Origin: Deinococcus aerophilus
GTDB taxonomy: Bacteria > Deinococcota > Deinococci > Deinococcales > Deinococcaceae
NCBI RefSeq assembly: GCF_014647075.1
Contig: NZ_BMOM01000044.1
Coordinates: forward strand, 1-17,837
Direction: 5' to 3'
Length of the DNA: 17,837 bases
Positions 1 through 8,234 of the stretch are shown here, piece by piece (position 1 is the first letter of the stretch; every line of letters starts with the position of its first letter). Under the pieces are notes generated by a model that was not told the origin of the DNA, ran no database searches, and saw only the letters and a list, made by a program, of their open reading frames with translations. The translations under genes were made by a program, and so were the position numbers.

Positions 1-80
1 AACGCGCCTGTCATTTCGAGGCCATGGTCACGATTGCCTGCCTGATGGAGTGGCTCTGAAGGTTTGCGGACACACCCTAG
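1..80. repeat. 80-bp terminal inverted repeat, left copy (probable IS end)
   Basis: These 80 bases are the exact reverse complement of the last 80 bases of the window; identity stops at base 81 (T, where the other copy would need C). The repeat contains the last codons of an apparent transposase followed by about 20 bp ending in ACACACCCTAG. The outer motif, read from the junction, is CTAGGGTGTGTCCGCAAACC, which looks like an IS terminus next to a CTAG target. CTAG-type targets are known for IS630 (TA duplication) and some IS5-family elements, but the family cannot be fixed from 80 bp. The length may also reflect assembly overlap size rather than biology. Confidence 0.9.
3..59 (+). pseudogene. 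C-terminal end of a putative transposase (cut by window edge)
   Basis: Frame 3 reads RACHFEAMVTIACLMEWL and stops at TGA (57-59), about 20 bp before the presumed IS end. A short hydrophobic C-terminus of this kind close to the terminal repeat is typical of DDE transposases in IS elements. The rest of the gene lies outside the window, so this is a partial gene rather than a proven broken one. The IS family is unassigned (IS5 or IS630 are candidates from the CTAG junction). An identical copy exists on the minus strand at the right end. Confidence 0.5.
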
Positions 81-1156
81 TCATGTTCGGCCAGCCGGGT
101 GGCCAGGGCCCAGCCGCTGAGCAGCGCGGCCTCCACCCGGGGGCCGTGGTCGTCGGGCGTGAAGCTGTCACCGCACAGGCCCAGGCCCAGCTCGGCGTTC
201 CAGAAGTACGGGCCGGGGGCACGGCGCTCGGGCACCGAGTACCGCCAGCGGTGGGCGAAGGCCTGGGCCACGGCGGGGTCCTCGCCCAGCACCTCCCGGG
301 CCGCCCCGAGCAACTCGGGCAGCACTTCCTCGGCGCGGCGTTCCAGGTGGTCGCGGGACCACGGGGCCGATGCGTGCAGCATCAGTGCGGGGGGGTGTCC
401 GGCGGAGCGCTTGGTGTGTTCGCGGGCAATCCAGTCCAGGGCGGCGTGGCCCTCCACGCTCAGGGCGGGCCATGTGGCCTGAAGGTCACGCTCCAGCACC
501 ACCCCCACCGCCCAGCACGGCGCGTAACGAACGCGGCCCAGCAGCGCTGCGGCTTCCTCCAGCGCGGCCCGGTCCGGGCGCGACAGGCCCCGGTCCTCCA
601 GCACAGCCCCCTCCAGCAGCGCCCGGGCCTGGGGAGCGGGCAGGTTCAGGACCAGCCGGGCCGCCTCGCCCACCACGCCGTCGCGGGCGTGCAGCCGCCA
701 GCCACCGGGCCGCCGCTCCACGCTGGTGATCTCGTGTTCGGTCGCCACGTCCAGGCCGCGGGCGAGTTCACGGCCCAGGGTGCTCATGCCCTGCGGGGGC
801 ACGTAGCGGGGGTGGCCGGCCGCGCTGGGCCCACGCACCTCTCCGTTCTGCCAGGTGGGAAACCCCTGGGCCCAGACCCGGTTCCAGCCGGCCCGCACAC
901 CGCCCTCGGCGAGTTCCACGGTGCGGGGATGGCGGGCGGTGAAAAACCGTGCGCCGTGGTCGAGGCGTGCGGGCATCTCGGCGGGCGCAGGGGTCCGGCG
1001 GGTGGCCGCCCGCCCCGAGACGCCGCGCGACTTGTCCAGCACCCGCACCCCCACACCCTTCTGGTTCAGGCTGCGGGCCAGCGCGAGTCCACCCAGGCCT
1101 GCCCCGACGACCAGAACCTCGGTCCGCGCTCCATCACCCACGCGGCCGTTACTCAT
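77..1156 (-). CDS. Renalase-like FAD/NAD(P)-binding oxidoreductase
   Basis: A 359-residue cytosolic flavoprotein. The N-terminus has a dinucleotide-binding loop (VVGAGLGGLALA, Gly18-Gly23), then DKSRGVSGRAATRR (41-54), which matches the renalase/amine-oxidase pattern in which this segment grips FAD. The C-terminus has GDSFTPDDHGPRVEAALLSG, the second FAD-contacting motif. Bacterial renalases oxidise dihydro-NAD(P) isomers; that this protein does so is inferred from family only. The start at 1156 has GGAGGA 4-5 nt upstream and overlaps the stop of a 42-codon ORF, suggesting translational coupling. The TAG stop (77-79) lies inside the CTAG at the left IS junction, so an insertion may have landed exactly at or just before the native stop; the protein appears complete. 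Confidence 0.85.
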   Translation of the reverse strand: MSNGRVGDGARTEVLVVGAGLGGLALARSLNQKGVGVRVLDKSRGVSGRAATRRTPAPAEMPARLDHGARFFTARHPRTVELAEGGVRAGWNRVWAQGFPTWQNGEVRGPSAAGHPRYVPPQGMSTLGRELARGLDVATEHEITSVERRPGGWRLHARDGVVGEAARLVLNLPAPQARALLEGAVLEDRGLSRPDRAALEEAAALLGRVRYAPCWAVGVVLERDLQATWPALSVEGHAALDWIAREHTKRSAGHPPALMLHASAPWSRDHLERRAEEVLPELLGAAREVLGEDPAVAQAFAHRWRYSVPERRAPGPYFWNAELGLGLCGDSFTPDDHGPRVEAALLSGWALATRLAEHD

Positions 1157-1277
1157 GTGTTCCTCCGCCGTGGCGGCGGGTGCGCGCCGCGCTGGAGAAG
1201 AGCAGGAAGGGCAGCAGGGCCAGTAGGCGGCGCAGTGGCTCCGAGCGCAGGAGGCCGGACTGGACAGGGCGGGTCAT
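1149..1277 (-). CDS. Small 42-aa ORF coupled to the renalase-like gene
   Basis: The ORF begins MTRPVQSGLLRSEPL, has a short hydrophobic stretch LLALLPFLLFSSAA (about residues 18-31), then an Arg/Gly-rich tail ending GGGTHE. Its TAA stop (1149-1151) overlaps the ATG of the downstream flavoprotein gene (1154-1156) in a different frame, and the tail codons supply that gene's Shine-Dalgarno sequence. A TACCCT box lies exactly 7 nt before its ATG, the spacing of leaderless Deinococcus genes, and there is no Shine-Dalgarno site. It may be a real small membrane-associated protein, or a leader ORF that delivers ribosomes to the next gene. I do not recognise a family. Confidence 0.45.
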   Translation of the reverse strand: MTRPVQSGLLRSEPLRRLLALLPFLLFSSAARTRRHGGGTHE

Positions 1278-1284
1278 GTTATCC

Positions 1285-1290
1285 AGGGTA
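1285..1290 (-). promoter_or_regulatory. TACCCT -10 box, leaderless type, for small ORF/renalase-like gene
   Basis: Minus-strand TACCCT matches TANNNT and is followed by 7 nt and then ATG (1277), so transcription would start at or next to the A of the start codon. No good -35 hexamer is seen 17 bp upstream. The box is divergent from an identical TACCCT serving the GH31 gene. Confidence 0.45.
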
Positions 1291-1362
1291 AGCGCTGGCC
1301 GCGTGTCCGGGCGTTCCGGGATTGATCATGTCGGTGGCGCGGAGCGGAGGACACCGAGGCGC

Positions 1363-1368
1363 TACCCT
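1363..1368 (+). promoter_or_regulatory. TACCCT -10 box, leaderless type, for GH31 gene
   Basis: TACCCT is followed by GAGCGTC (7 nt) and ATG at 1376. There is no Shine-Dalgarno sequence before this ATG, and the box would be inside the coding region if the in-frame start at 1322 were used, so it favours the 1376 start. No convincing -35 element is seen. Confidence 0.5.
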
Positions 1369-1375
1369 GAGCGTC

Positions 1376-3772
1376 ATGCAGTGGACAGCAGAGATGCGGT
1401 TGGCCCAGTGGGCCCAGGAAGACGCGGCGGTGCGGGTCTGGGGCGAGACCGACGCGCTGGAGGTCAGTGTGCCGCTGCCGGGAATCCTGCGCGTGCGCGT
1501 GGCCCCGGAAGCGCGGGCGGGCACCCTGAGCTTTCCGCGTCTGGCGGCCAAGCGCAGCTTCGCCGTGCGTCCCGGCCTGCCCAGTGGACAGACCCTGGAC
1601 GTGCAGGAAGAGGGCGAGACCCTGCGCGTCACAGGCGGCGGCCTGAGTCTGCACCTGGACCGCCGCACGGGAGCGTGGCGCGTGACCGGGGACGGCACAG
1701 AGACCGAGCTCGCGCGGGTGCTGGGCTGGCAGGGCGAGGCCCCCACCGCCCGGCCCGCGCTGGACGCTGAGCGCTTTAACCTGCGCCGCAGCCGCCTGAG
1801 CCTGAGCGCTCCGGACGGCGCGGCCTACCTGGGGTTCGGCGAACGGGTGGGGCCGCTGGACAAGCGCGGGATGCAGCTGACCTTCTGGAACACCGACTGC
1901 TTTCCCCACCACACCGAGACCGATCCGCTGTATGTCAGCGTGCCGTTCACGACGGTGCTGCGGGACGGGCAGGCCCACGGCGTGTTCGTGGACGAGACGT
2001 GGCGCATGACGGCGGACGTGGCCCGCAGCCACCCGCACGAACTGCGCTTCGCCTCGGCGGGACCAGAGCTGGACGTGTATGTGCTCGCCGGGCCACACCC
2101 GGCCGACGTGCTGCGCCGGTACGCCGACCTGACCGGCTATGCGCCGATGCCGCCGCTGTGGGCGCTGGGGGCCGCGCAGAGCCGCTGGGGTTACCGCACG
2201 GCCGATGACCTGCGGGCGGTCATCGCGGGCTACCGCGAGCGCGACCTGCCGCTGGACAGCGTGTACGTGGACATCGACTACATGGACGCCTACAAGGTCT
2301 GGACCGTGAGCGGCGCCGGCTTTGGTGACCTCAAGGCCTTCGTGCAGGAGGCGGCCGCTCAGGGCGTGCAACTGGTGCCCATCATCGATCCCGGTGTCAA
2401 GGTCGAGGCGGGCTACGACGTCTATGAGGAGGCCGTGGCCGGCGACCATCTGGTCCGCACCGTGCGCGGCGACATTCTGGTGGGCGAGGTCTGGCCCGAC
2501 CCGGCCGTCTTTCCCGACTTCACCCGCCCCGAGGTGGTGGCGTGGTGGGCCGGGCGGCACAAGATGTTCACGGACGCGGGCATCCGGGGGCAGTGGAACG
2601 ACATGAACGAGCCGGCGTGCTTCTCGCTGGCGCAGCCGCGCGAAACCGAGGGCAAGACCCTGCCCTACGACGCCCGGCACGGCCAGCGTTCTCACCTGGA
2701 AATGCACAACGTCTATGCCAATCCCATGAGCGAGGCGAGCCGCGCCGGCTACGCCCGGTTTGCTCCGGAGATCCGCCCGTGGATTCTCTCGCGGTCCGGG
2801 TACGCGGGCCTGCAGCGCCACGCCACCGTCTGGACCGGGGACAACACCGCCACGTGGTCGCATCTGGCACTCAGCCTGCCCATGATCGGGGGCCTGGGCC
2901 TCAGCGGGCTGCCTTTCGCGGCGGCGGATGTGGGCGGCTTTGGTGGAGATACCACCGGCGAGCTGCTCGTTCGCTGGTACCAGGCGGCGCTGGGCTACGC
3001 CTTTGTGCGCAATCACTCGGCGCTGGGCACGGCCGATCAGGAGCCGTGGCGCTTTGGCGAGCCGTTTACCGGCCTGATCCGCGCCGCGCTGGAGGAGCGC
3101 TACCGCCTGTTGCCCCACCTGTACACGCTGGCGCACACGGCCACCCACACCGCGTTGCCGGTGCTGCGCCCGCTGGCCCTGCACCACCCTGCCGACGAGG
3201 ACGCGCTGCGCGAGGACGGCGAATACCTGCTTGGCGAGGGTCTGCTCGTCGCCCCGGTGATGGCCGCAGGCCACCGCAAGCGGCGGGTCTATCTGCCGGC
3301 GGGACGCTGGGCCGCCGTGTCCCACCTGAGCGCCTCGACCACCGTCCACGACGGCCCGGTCCACCTCGTTGCCGACGCGCCGCTGGACACCCTGCCGCTG
3401 TACCTGAAGGCCGGCCACGCCCTGCCCCTGACCGACCCCACGCCGCATACCGGGGAGGCCCACTGGCCCCGGCTGACGTGGCTGGCGCACCCCGACGAGA
3501 CCGGCTTTGTGGGACAGGTGTACGGGGACGCCGGGGACGGCCCGGTGACCGGCCAGCTCACGCGGGTGGTGGGAGAGTGGCGGGACGGAGCGCTGCACCT
3601 GCGCCGCGAGGCCGACGGCCCGCTGCCGGACCGGACCGAGGAGCTGCAATTGATCGGCCTGCCCCCCGTGCGCGAGGTGCAGGGTGCGGCCGACTTCACG
3701 CACGGGGACGGGTTGCTGCGGCTGACCCTGCCCGGCGGTGCCGGGGAGGTCCGGGTGGTGCTGAAGGACTGA
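1376..3772 (+). CDS. GH31 family alpha-glucosidase-type glycoside hydrolase
   Basis: A 798-residue enzyme of usual GH31 length. The N-terminal beta-sandwich (about 1-265) contains YLGFGERVGPLDKRG and VPFTTVLRDGQAHGVFVDE. The catalytic barrel starts near MPPLWALGAAQSRWGY. The nucleophile motif WNDMNEPACF places the catalytic Asp at residue 409, and TVWTGDNTATW places the acid/base Asp at 489. Beta-sandwich domains follow (from about 620), where LGEGLLVAPV is typical. The family hydrolyses terminal alpha-glucosides or related alpha-glycosides (retaining mechanism); the exact substrate is not predictable. There is no signal peptide, so it is probably cytosolic. The start at 1376 is chosen because of the TACCCT box 7 nt upstream. 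It is monocistronic, divergent from the renalase-like gene and convergent with the VUT transporter. Confidence 0.92.
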   Translation: MQWTAEMRLAQWAQEDAAVRVWGETDALEVSVPLPGILRVRVAPEARAGTLSFPRLAAKRSFAVRPGLPSGQTLDVQEEGETLRVTGGGLSLHLDRRTGAWRVTGDGTETELARVLGWQGEAPTARPALDAERFNLRRSRLSLSAPDGAAYLGFGERVGPLDKRGMQLTFWNTDCFPHHTETDPLYVSVPFTTVLRDGQAHGVFVDETWRMTADVARSHPHELRFASAGPELDVYVLAGPHPADVLRRYADLTGYAPMPPLWALGAAQSRWGYRTADDLRAVIAGYRERDLPLDSVYVDIDYMDAYKVWTVSGAGFGDLKAFVQEAAAQGVQLVPIIDPGVKVEAGYDVYEEAVAGDHLVRTVRGDILVGEVWPDPAVFPDFTRPEVVAWWAGRHKMFTDAGIRGQWNDMNEPACFSLAQPRETEGKTLPYDARHGQRSHLEMHNVYANPMSEASRAGYARFAPEIRPWILSRSGYAGLQRHATVWTGDNTATWSHLALSLPMIGGLGLSGLPFAAADVGGFGGDTTGELLVRWYQAALGYAFVRNHSALGTADQEPWRFGEPFTGLIRAALEERYRLLPHLYTLAHTATHTALPVLRPLALHHPADEDALREDGEYLLGEGLLVAPVMAAGHRKRRVYLPAGRWAAVSHLSASTTVHDGPVHLVADAPLDTLPLYLKAGHALPLTDPTPHTGEAHWPRLTWLAHPDETGFVGQVYGDAGDGPVTGQLTRVVGEWRDGALHLRREADGPLPDRTEELQLIGLPPVREVQGAADFTHGDGLLRLTLPGGAGEVRVVLKD

Positions 3773-3778
3773 GGCGCA

Positions 3779-3810
3779 GGAGGGAAGACCGGCATGTCGG
3801 TCTTCCCTCC
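3779..3810. terminator. Strong hairpin between convergent genes (bidirectional terminator candidate)
   Basis: A perfect 13-bp stem, GGAGGGAAGACCG (3779-3791) with CGGTCTTCCCTCC (3798-3810), and a 6-nt loop GCATGT. It starts 6 bp after the GH31 stop and lies 19 bp beyond the stop of the minus-strand VUT gene. Neither strand has a T-run, so whether it terminates transcription intrinsically or only protects 3' ends is open. Confidence 0.65.
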
Positions 3811-3829
3811 CACAGCGCCGCGGCCCGGC

Positions 3830-4384
3830 CTAGGTCAGCGCGCGGCTGGCCTGACGCACGCGGATGGCGAACACGGCGGCAATCAGGTACTTGGCGAGAA
3901 TGTCGGCAAAGATGATCTGCGCGATCTCGCCCTGCGTCAGGTCGCCGTAGAAGGCGAGCAGGTTGAACAGCACCGAGTCCAGCGGCACGCTGACGGCGTT
4001 GCTTGCCAGCACCCGGGTCCACCAGTTGCGGTGGAGCAGGCTTTGGTACACGGCGGTGTCGGCGAGTTCCCCGACCAGAATCGCCAGGAACGACGCGCCG
4101 ACAAAGCGCCACAGCGTACCGGTGACCAGCGCGGCCACGGTATTGATCAGGAGTGCCGCAGCGATGGCGAGGTACACGGCCTTCAGGCCGCCCCCGCGGT
4201 GAATGCGGTCGCGCAGCGTGAACACGGCGGCGAAGAAGATGGTGCCCACGCTGAGCAGGCCGTACACCGGCAGCGGAATGAACTTGTTGAGCGTGAGGTT
4301 GGCAAGCAGGATGCTCAGCGCGTACAGGGCGATCAGCAGGTAAGGCAGCGCGGCGGCGCGGCCCCGGGCAGACGGATGGGTCAT
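3830..4384 (-). CDS. VUT family membrane protein (YhhQ-type queuosine-precursor transporter)
   Basis: A 184-residue integral membrane protein with about six hydrophobic segments (LPYLLIALYALSILLANLTL, then VYGLLSVGTIFFAAVFTL, and so on). The sequence SNAVSVPLDSVLFNLLAFYG near residues 135-154 matches the conserved Asn/Asp-Ser/Phe signature of the Vut_1/COG1738 family. Characterised members take up the 7-deazaguanine precursor preQ0/preQ1 for queuosine modification of tRNA. GGAGG lies 8 nt before the ATG at 4384. It is the last gene of a probable five-gene minus-strand run, 96 bp after the preceding stop. I looked for a preQ1 riboswitch in that gap and saw none. The link to the upstream GNAT genes may be only positional. 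Confidence 0.82.
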   Translation of the reverse strand: MTHPSARGRAAALPYLLIALYALSILLANLTLNKFIPLPVYGLLSVGTIFFAAVFTLRDRIHRGGGLKAVYLAIAAALLINTVAALVTGTLWRFVGASFLAILVGELADTAVYQSLLHRNWWTRVLASNAVSVPLDSVLFNLLAFYGDLTQGEIAQIIFADILAKYLIAAVFAIRVRQASRALT

Positions 4385-4480
4385 GCTAAAAACCTCCGGC
4401 CTGGGCGACTCAACAGGTCACGGGCCCCCCGACAGGGGAGCAGACCGGCCCCCGGCGGCTCTGTGGCGGTCAGCGGCGGT

Positions 4481-5161
<681 letters not shown>

Positions 5162-5222
5162 GGCAGACCGGCGGGGGGAGGGGAGAGGGAATCGGTCACC
5201 CGGCATTCTCTCCCGGCGCACC

Positions 5223-6185
5223 TCAAGAGGAGGACCGCCGCAGGTAACTCACGGTGGCCGGGTCGCGCACGAAGCCCAGCCGGTCGTTGAGGTGCAGCAT
5301 GGGCGCGTTGTCGCTGGCGTTGTCGGTGCGGATGGTCGCTGCGCCCAGGGCCCGCGCGGCGCCGATGGCGGCGACCTTCAGCGCGGTTGCCACGCCCCGG
5401 CCCCGCCACGCCCGCGCCACCCCGGTCAGGCCGGTGAACAGCTCGGGGCTGACCGGACTGCGGAACAGCGCCGTCTGGCCGATGTACTCCCCGGCGTGTT
5501 CGGCCACCAGATAGGCCCCGGGCAGCAGGCCGGAATCTCCCAGCACGGCGTCCATGAAGACCTCAAAACTCAGCGGCGTGGCGGGGTCGGCGCGCGGCAC
5601 GTCCACCCGCGCCTCGGACATCAGGGCGTGCAACCGGGCCTCCAGATCGGGCGTTCCTGCCTCTCGCAGCGTGGCCAGGCTATGCAGGAAGATGCCCTGG
5701 GCGGCCAGCTGTGCGGGCAGGGCCCGGTAGGGCGCGTCCTCGAAGGTGGTCACGTCCAGCGCACTCGTGAAGTACCGCTTGTCCGCCACGAAGCCCCGCC
5801 GGATCAGGAAGCCGGGCGCGACCGGATGGTCCTCGCGGGCCAGGATGCGGACCTCCTGCGCGCTGTGCTCCCGCAGGGTGCCGTGCAGGGCGCTCCACAG
5901 AGCGCGGCCCACGCCCTGGCCCTGCCGCTCTGGAGAAACGGCAAGCTCCAGCACGAAGCGGTGCGGGTGGTACGCCCCGGGGTTCTGCGAGTACGCGGCC
6001 ACGCCCTGCACCGTCTCGCCGGCATGTGCCACGAGCACGCCGGCCGTGTATCCCCACGCCGTCTGTTCGCGCTGGCGCTGGCGCAGTTCCTGCGCGCTCC
6101 ACGGTTCGTGTGGCCGGGCCAGGGTCAGGATCCGGGCGGCGGCGTTCCACTCGTCCTGCCGGATGGGCCGCACGGTGAGGTTCAC
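5223..6185 (-). CDS. Double-GNAT N-acetyltransferase C
   Basis: 320 residues carrying two GNAT domains. The first acetyl-CoA loop is ELAVSPERQGQGVGRALWSA (80-99), followed by FLIRRGF; the second is TGVARAWRGRGVATALKVAA (254-273), followed by TDNASDNAPMLHLNDRLGF. GNAT proteins transfer acyl groups from acyl-CoA to amines on small molecules or proteins; the substrate is unknown. The start is GTG at 6183-6185, overlapping the TGA of the previous gene as GTGA, so the two are translationally coupled. Same architecture as its two upstream neighbours and as the gene at 16782. Two-domain GNATs include mycothiol synthase, but no mycothiol role is implied. Confidence 0.9.
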   Translation of the reverse strand: MNLTVRPIRQDEWNAAARILTLARPHEPWSAQELRQRQREQTAWGYTAGVLVAHAGETVQGVAAYSQNPGAYHPHRFVLELAVSPERQGQGVGRALWSALHGTLREHSAQEVRILAREDHPVAPGFLIRRGFVADKRYFTSALDVTTFEDAPYRALPAQLAAQGIFLHSLATLREAGTPDLEARLHALMSEARVDVPRADPATPLSFEVFMDAVLGDSGLLPGAYLVAEHAGEYIGQTALFRSPVSPELFTGLTGVARAWRGRGVATALKVAAIGAARALGAATIRTDNASDNAPMLHLNDRLGFVRDPATVSYLRRSSS

Positions 6186-7174
6186 ACGCCGCCCCAGCGC
6201 AGCTGGATAAAGGCGGGCTGGGGCCGGAAGCCCAGGCGTTCGTTCAGGGCGAGCATGGGCCGGTTGGTGCTGGCATTGCCGGTCCAGACTTCGCGGACTC
6301 CGGTTTCACGGGCCACCTTCAGCCCGGCGAGCTTGAGGGCCAGGGCCAGTCCGCGCCGCCGCCACGCGCGCCGGGTGCCGGTCAGGCCGGTGTTTAGGCG
6401 CGCAGGGTCGCCGTCGTCGCGTTCCAGCTCCGACAGGGCCACGACCTCTCCGGCCTCCGTCAGCGCCAGCAGGATGCCCTCCGGAAAGAACAGGGGATTG
6501 TCCAGCAGACGGGTCCGGAAGGTGTCCAGCGGCAGCGGGGTGGGCGGAGCGGGCCGCGGAACATCCTCCCGGACCTCGGAAAAGGCCGTGTGATAGGCCG
6601 TGATGGCCGGGTCCATGCCCACCTCCGCCGCCAGATCCGCGAAGCTGAGGACCCGGATGCCCGCGGGCAGGGGGGCCTGACCCTCCCACGCCGCCGAACC
6701 GAAGTCGGCCAGGGTCAGCACGTTGTCGAAATAACGGATAACCTCCGAGAAACCGCGCCGGACCAGAAACTCCACGCCCCACGGCTGGTCCTCATAGGCC
6801 CCGGCAAGCACCTCACGCGCTCCCCGGCCGCGCAGGTGAAGGTCCACGGCCTCCGCCAGGGCCGCACCCACCCCACGCCGCGTTTCGGTGGGGGCCACGA
6901 ACAGTTCGGCGTAGTAGCGGTCCGGGTGATACATGCCCGGCGGCTGCAGGATCAGGGCCATGCCCAGCGCCCGGCGCCCGCCTGGCCCGTTCTCCTCAGC
7001 CAGCCACTGCTCAACGTGCGGCCCCAGCGGATGGCCGCGCAGCTCCTGTAACTGGTGCGCCCAGGTCTGGGTCGTGATCGGGTGGCGGGGGTTGCCCTCG
7101 GACATCAGCCGCGCCAGAACGGGAATGTCGGCGTCGGTGGCAGGGCGGACGGCCCGGGTGGTCACGGCGCTCAC
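6182..7174 (-). CDS. Double-GNAT N-acetyltransferase B
   Basis: 330 residues with two GNAT domains. The N-terminal domain has ELFVAPTETRRGVGAALAEA (90-109) and FLVRRGF (136-142). The C-terminal domain has TGTRRAWRRRGLALALKLAG (265-284) and TGNASTNRPMLALNERLGF (298-316). The start is GTG at 7172-7174, overlapping the TGA of gene A as GTGA. The stop likewise overlaps the GTG of gene C. The first domain's loop (TRRGVGAA) departs from the full Q/RxxGxG/A consensus by one residue but keeps the glycines. Substrate unknown. Middle member of the three-gene paralogous block. Confidence 0.9.
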   Translation of the reverse strand: MSAVTTRAVRPATDADIPVLARLMSEGNPRHPITTQTWAHQLQELRGHPLGPHVEQWLAEENGPGGRRALGMALILQPPGMYHPDRYYAELFVAPTETRRGVGAALAEAVDLHLRGRGAREVLAGAYEDQPWGVEFLVRRGFSEVIRYFDNVLTLADFGSAAWEGQAPLPAGIRVLSFADLAAEVGMDPAITAYHTAFSEVREDVPRPAPPTPLPLDTFRTRLLDNPLFFPEGILLALTEAGEVVALSELERDDGDPARLNTGLTGTRRAWRRRGLALALKLAGLKVARETGVREVWTGNASTNRPMLALNERLGFRPQPAFIQLRWGGV

Positions 7175-8172
7175 GCGTCTTCCAGGGTCCGCTCGTAGCG
7201 GTAGCGGGTCGAGGTCCGCCGGAAGCCCAACGCCTCGTTCATGCGGATCATGGCGACGTTGGGCGGGTCGTTGAAGGTGCGGATCTCACCGCCGCCCGCA
7301 TCCGCCAGGGCGCGCATGGCCGCCACCTTCAGCGCCTTGGCAATGCCCCGGCCCCGGTCTCCGCGCCGCACCCCGGTCATGCCGATGTAGTAGAAGCCCG
7401 CCGGATTGCGGCCCAGCGTGCTGTAGCCGATGTACGGGCCGGTGAGCGGGTCGTCCAGCTCCGGGCGCAGCGCCACGAAGGAGAGGTCCGGGGCCAGGGT
7501 GGGATCCTCCAGCTCCTGCCGGACCCAGGACTCCAGCGGCCGCCGGGTCAGGGTCATGCCCATCGGCACGTCCTGAAACAGCTGCCAGTCCAGCTCGTGC
7601 AGCCAGCGGTTGCGTTGCGGGTCATCCTGCAGTTCGCTCAGTGAACGCAGCTGCACGCCGTCGGCCGACACCGCGTCCAGCAGGGCCGCAAACTGGGCGA
7701 GGTCCACGTCCGCCGTGTCCAGGCGCGACTCGTAGCGCTCCCAGGCGACGGCAAAGCCGCGCCGTTCCAGAAAGGCCCGGCCCGGCGCGTCGCGCTCGGC
7801 GTCGCCCAGCATGGTGCGGACCTCGCGCGCCCCGCGTTCGCGCACCTGTGTGAGCAGGGCGTCGTACAGCGCAGTGCCCACGCCGTGGCCGCGCGCGTCC
7901 GGATGCACGTGCAGGTCGCCGAAGTAGCGCCATTCCTCGAAGGCGAAGTCGTCGTGGCCGATGTGTCCCACGCCCACCACCCGTCCTTCCCGCTCGGCCA
8001 CCAGCTGCGCGACGAACAGCGCCGGGTCCCGGGCCTCCTCCCAGGTCTGCAGCAGTTCGGGCGTGACCGGCCACTCGGGATTGCTCGCGTTCAGGACCTC
8101 GGCCACGGCGGCGTAATCCTGTGGTTTTCGGACCCTGCGCAGCGTCAGGGCGGGGGAAGCAGCGTCATTCAT
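7171..8172 (-). CDS. Double-GNAT N-acetyltransferase A
   Basis: 333 residues from ATG 8172 (MNDAASPALT). The first domain has GDLHVHPDARGHGVGTALYD (85-104) and FLERRGF (134-140); the second has GMTGVRRGDRGRGIAKALKV (264-283) and NDPPNVAMIRMNEALGF (301-317). Both loops fit the acetyl-CoA binding consensus. It is the first gene of the GNAT A-B-C, hypothetical, VUT run, divergent from the PIG-L gene 62 bp away. The start is uncertain: ATG 8208 is in frame and adds 12 residues, and neither start has a clear Shine-Dalgarno or TANNNT box. 8172 is chosen because the domain begins just after it. Substrate unknown. Confidence 0.87.
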   Translation of the reverse strand: MNDAASPALTLRRVRKPQDYAAVAEVLNASNPEWPVTPELLQTWEEARDPALFVAQLVAEREGRVVGVGHIGHDDFAFEEWRYFGDLHVHPDARGHGVGTALYDALLTQVRERGAREVRTMLGDAERDAPGRAFLERRGFAVAWERYESRLDTADVDLAQFAALLDAVSADGVQLRSLSELQDDPQRNRWLHELDWQLFQDVPMGMTLTRRPLESWVRQELEDPTLAPDLSFVALRPELDDPLTGPYIGYSTLGRNPAGFYYIGMTGVRRGDRGRGIAKALKVAAMRALADAGGGEIRTFNDPPNVAMIRMNEALGFRRTSTRYRYERTLEDA

Positions 8173-8221
8173 GGATTCATCTTGACCTGTGCCGGATGGC
8201 CCGCGCATCTGCCAGCGCGCT

Positions 8222-8227
8222 TATGCT
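8222..8227 (+). promoter_or_regulatory. TATGCT -10 box, leaderless type, for PIG-L gene
   Basis: TATGCT (TANNNT) is followed by exactly 7 nt and ATG 8235, with no Shine-Dalgarno sequence. It supports 8235 over the later in-frame ATG at 8256. No -35 hexamer is seen at 17 bp. Confidence 0.5.
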
Positions 8228-8234
8228 GGCGGAC

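Noticed and set aside
50..1291. Plus-strand 413-codon frame opposite the renalase-like gene
   Set aside because: Low-complexity Gly/Pro/Arg/His translation with no motif, and the opposite strand carries clear FAD-binding motifs.
1274..3703. Very long minus-strand open frame (809 codons) opposite the GH31 gene
   Set aside because: It is the antisense shadow of a GC-rich gene: no domain, His/Arg/Gln-rich composition, and no ribosome site, while the plus strand has all GH31 motifs.
4385..4480. preQ1 riboswitch before the VUT transporter gene
   Set aside because: The 96-bp gap is GC-rich, with only short C/G pairings and no preQ1-type stem with A-rich tail and pairing to the ribosome site.
8182..8187. 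TTGACC as a -35 box for the PIG-L gene
   Set aside because: It is 34 bp from the TATGCT box, too far for a sigma-70 promoter.
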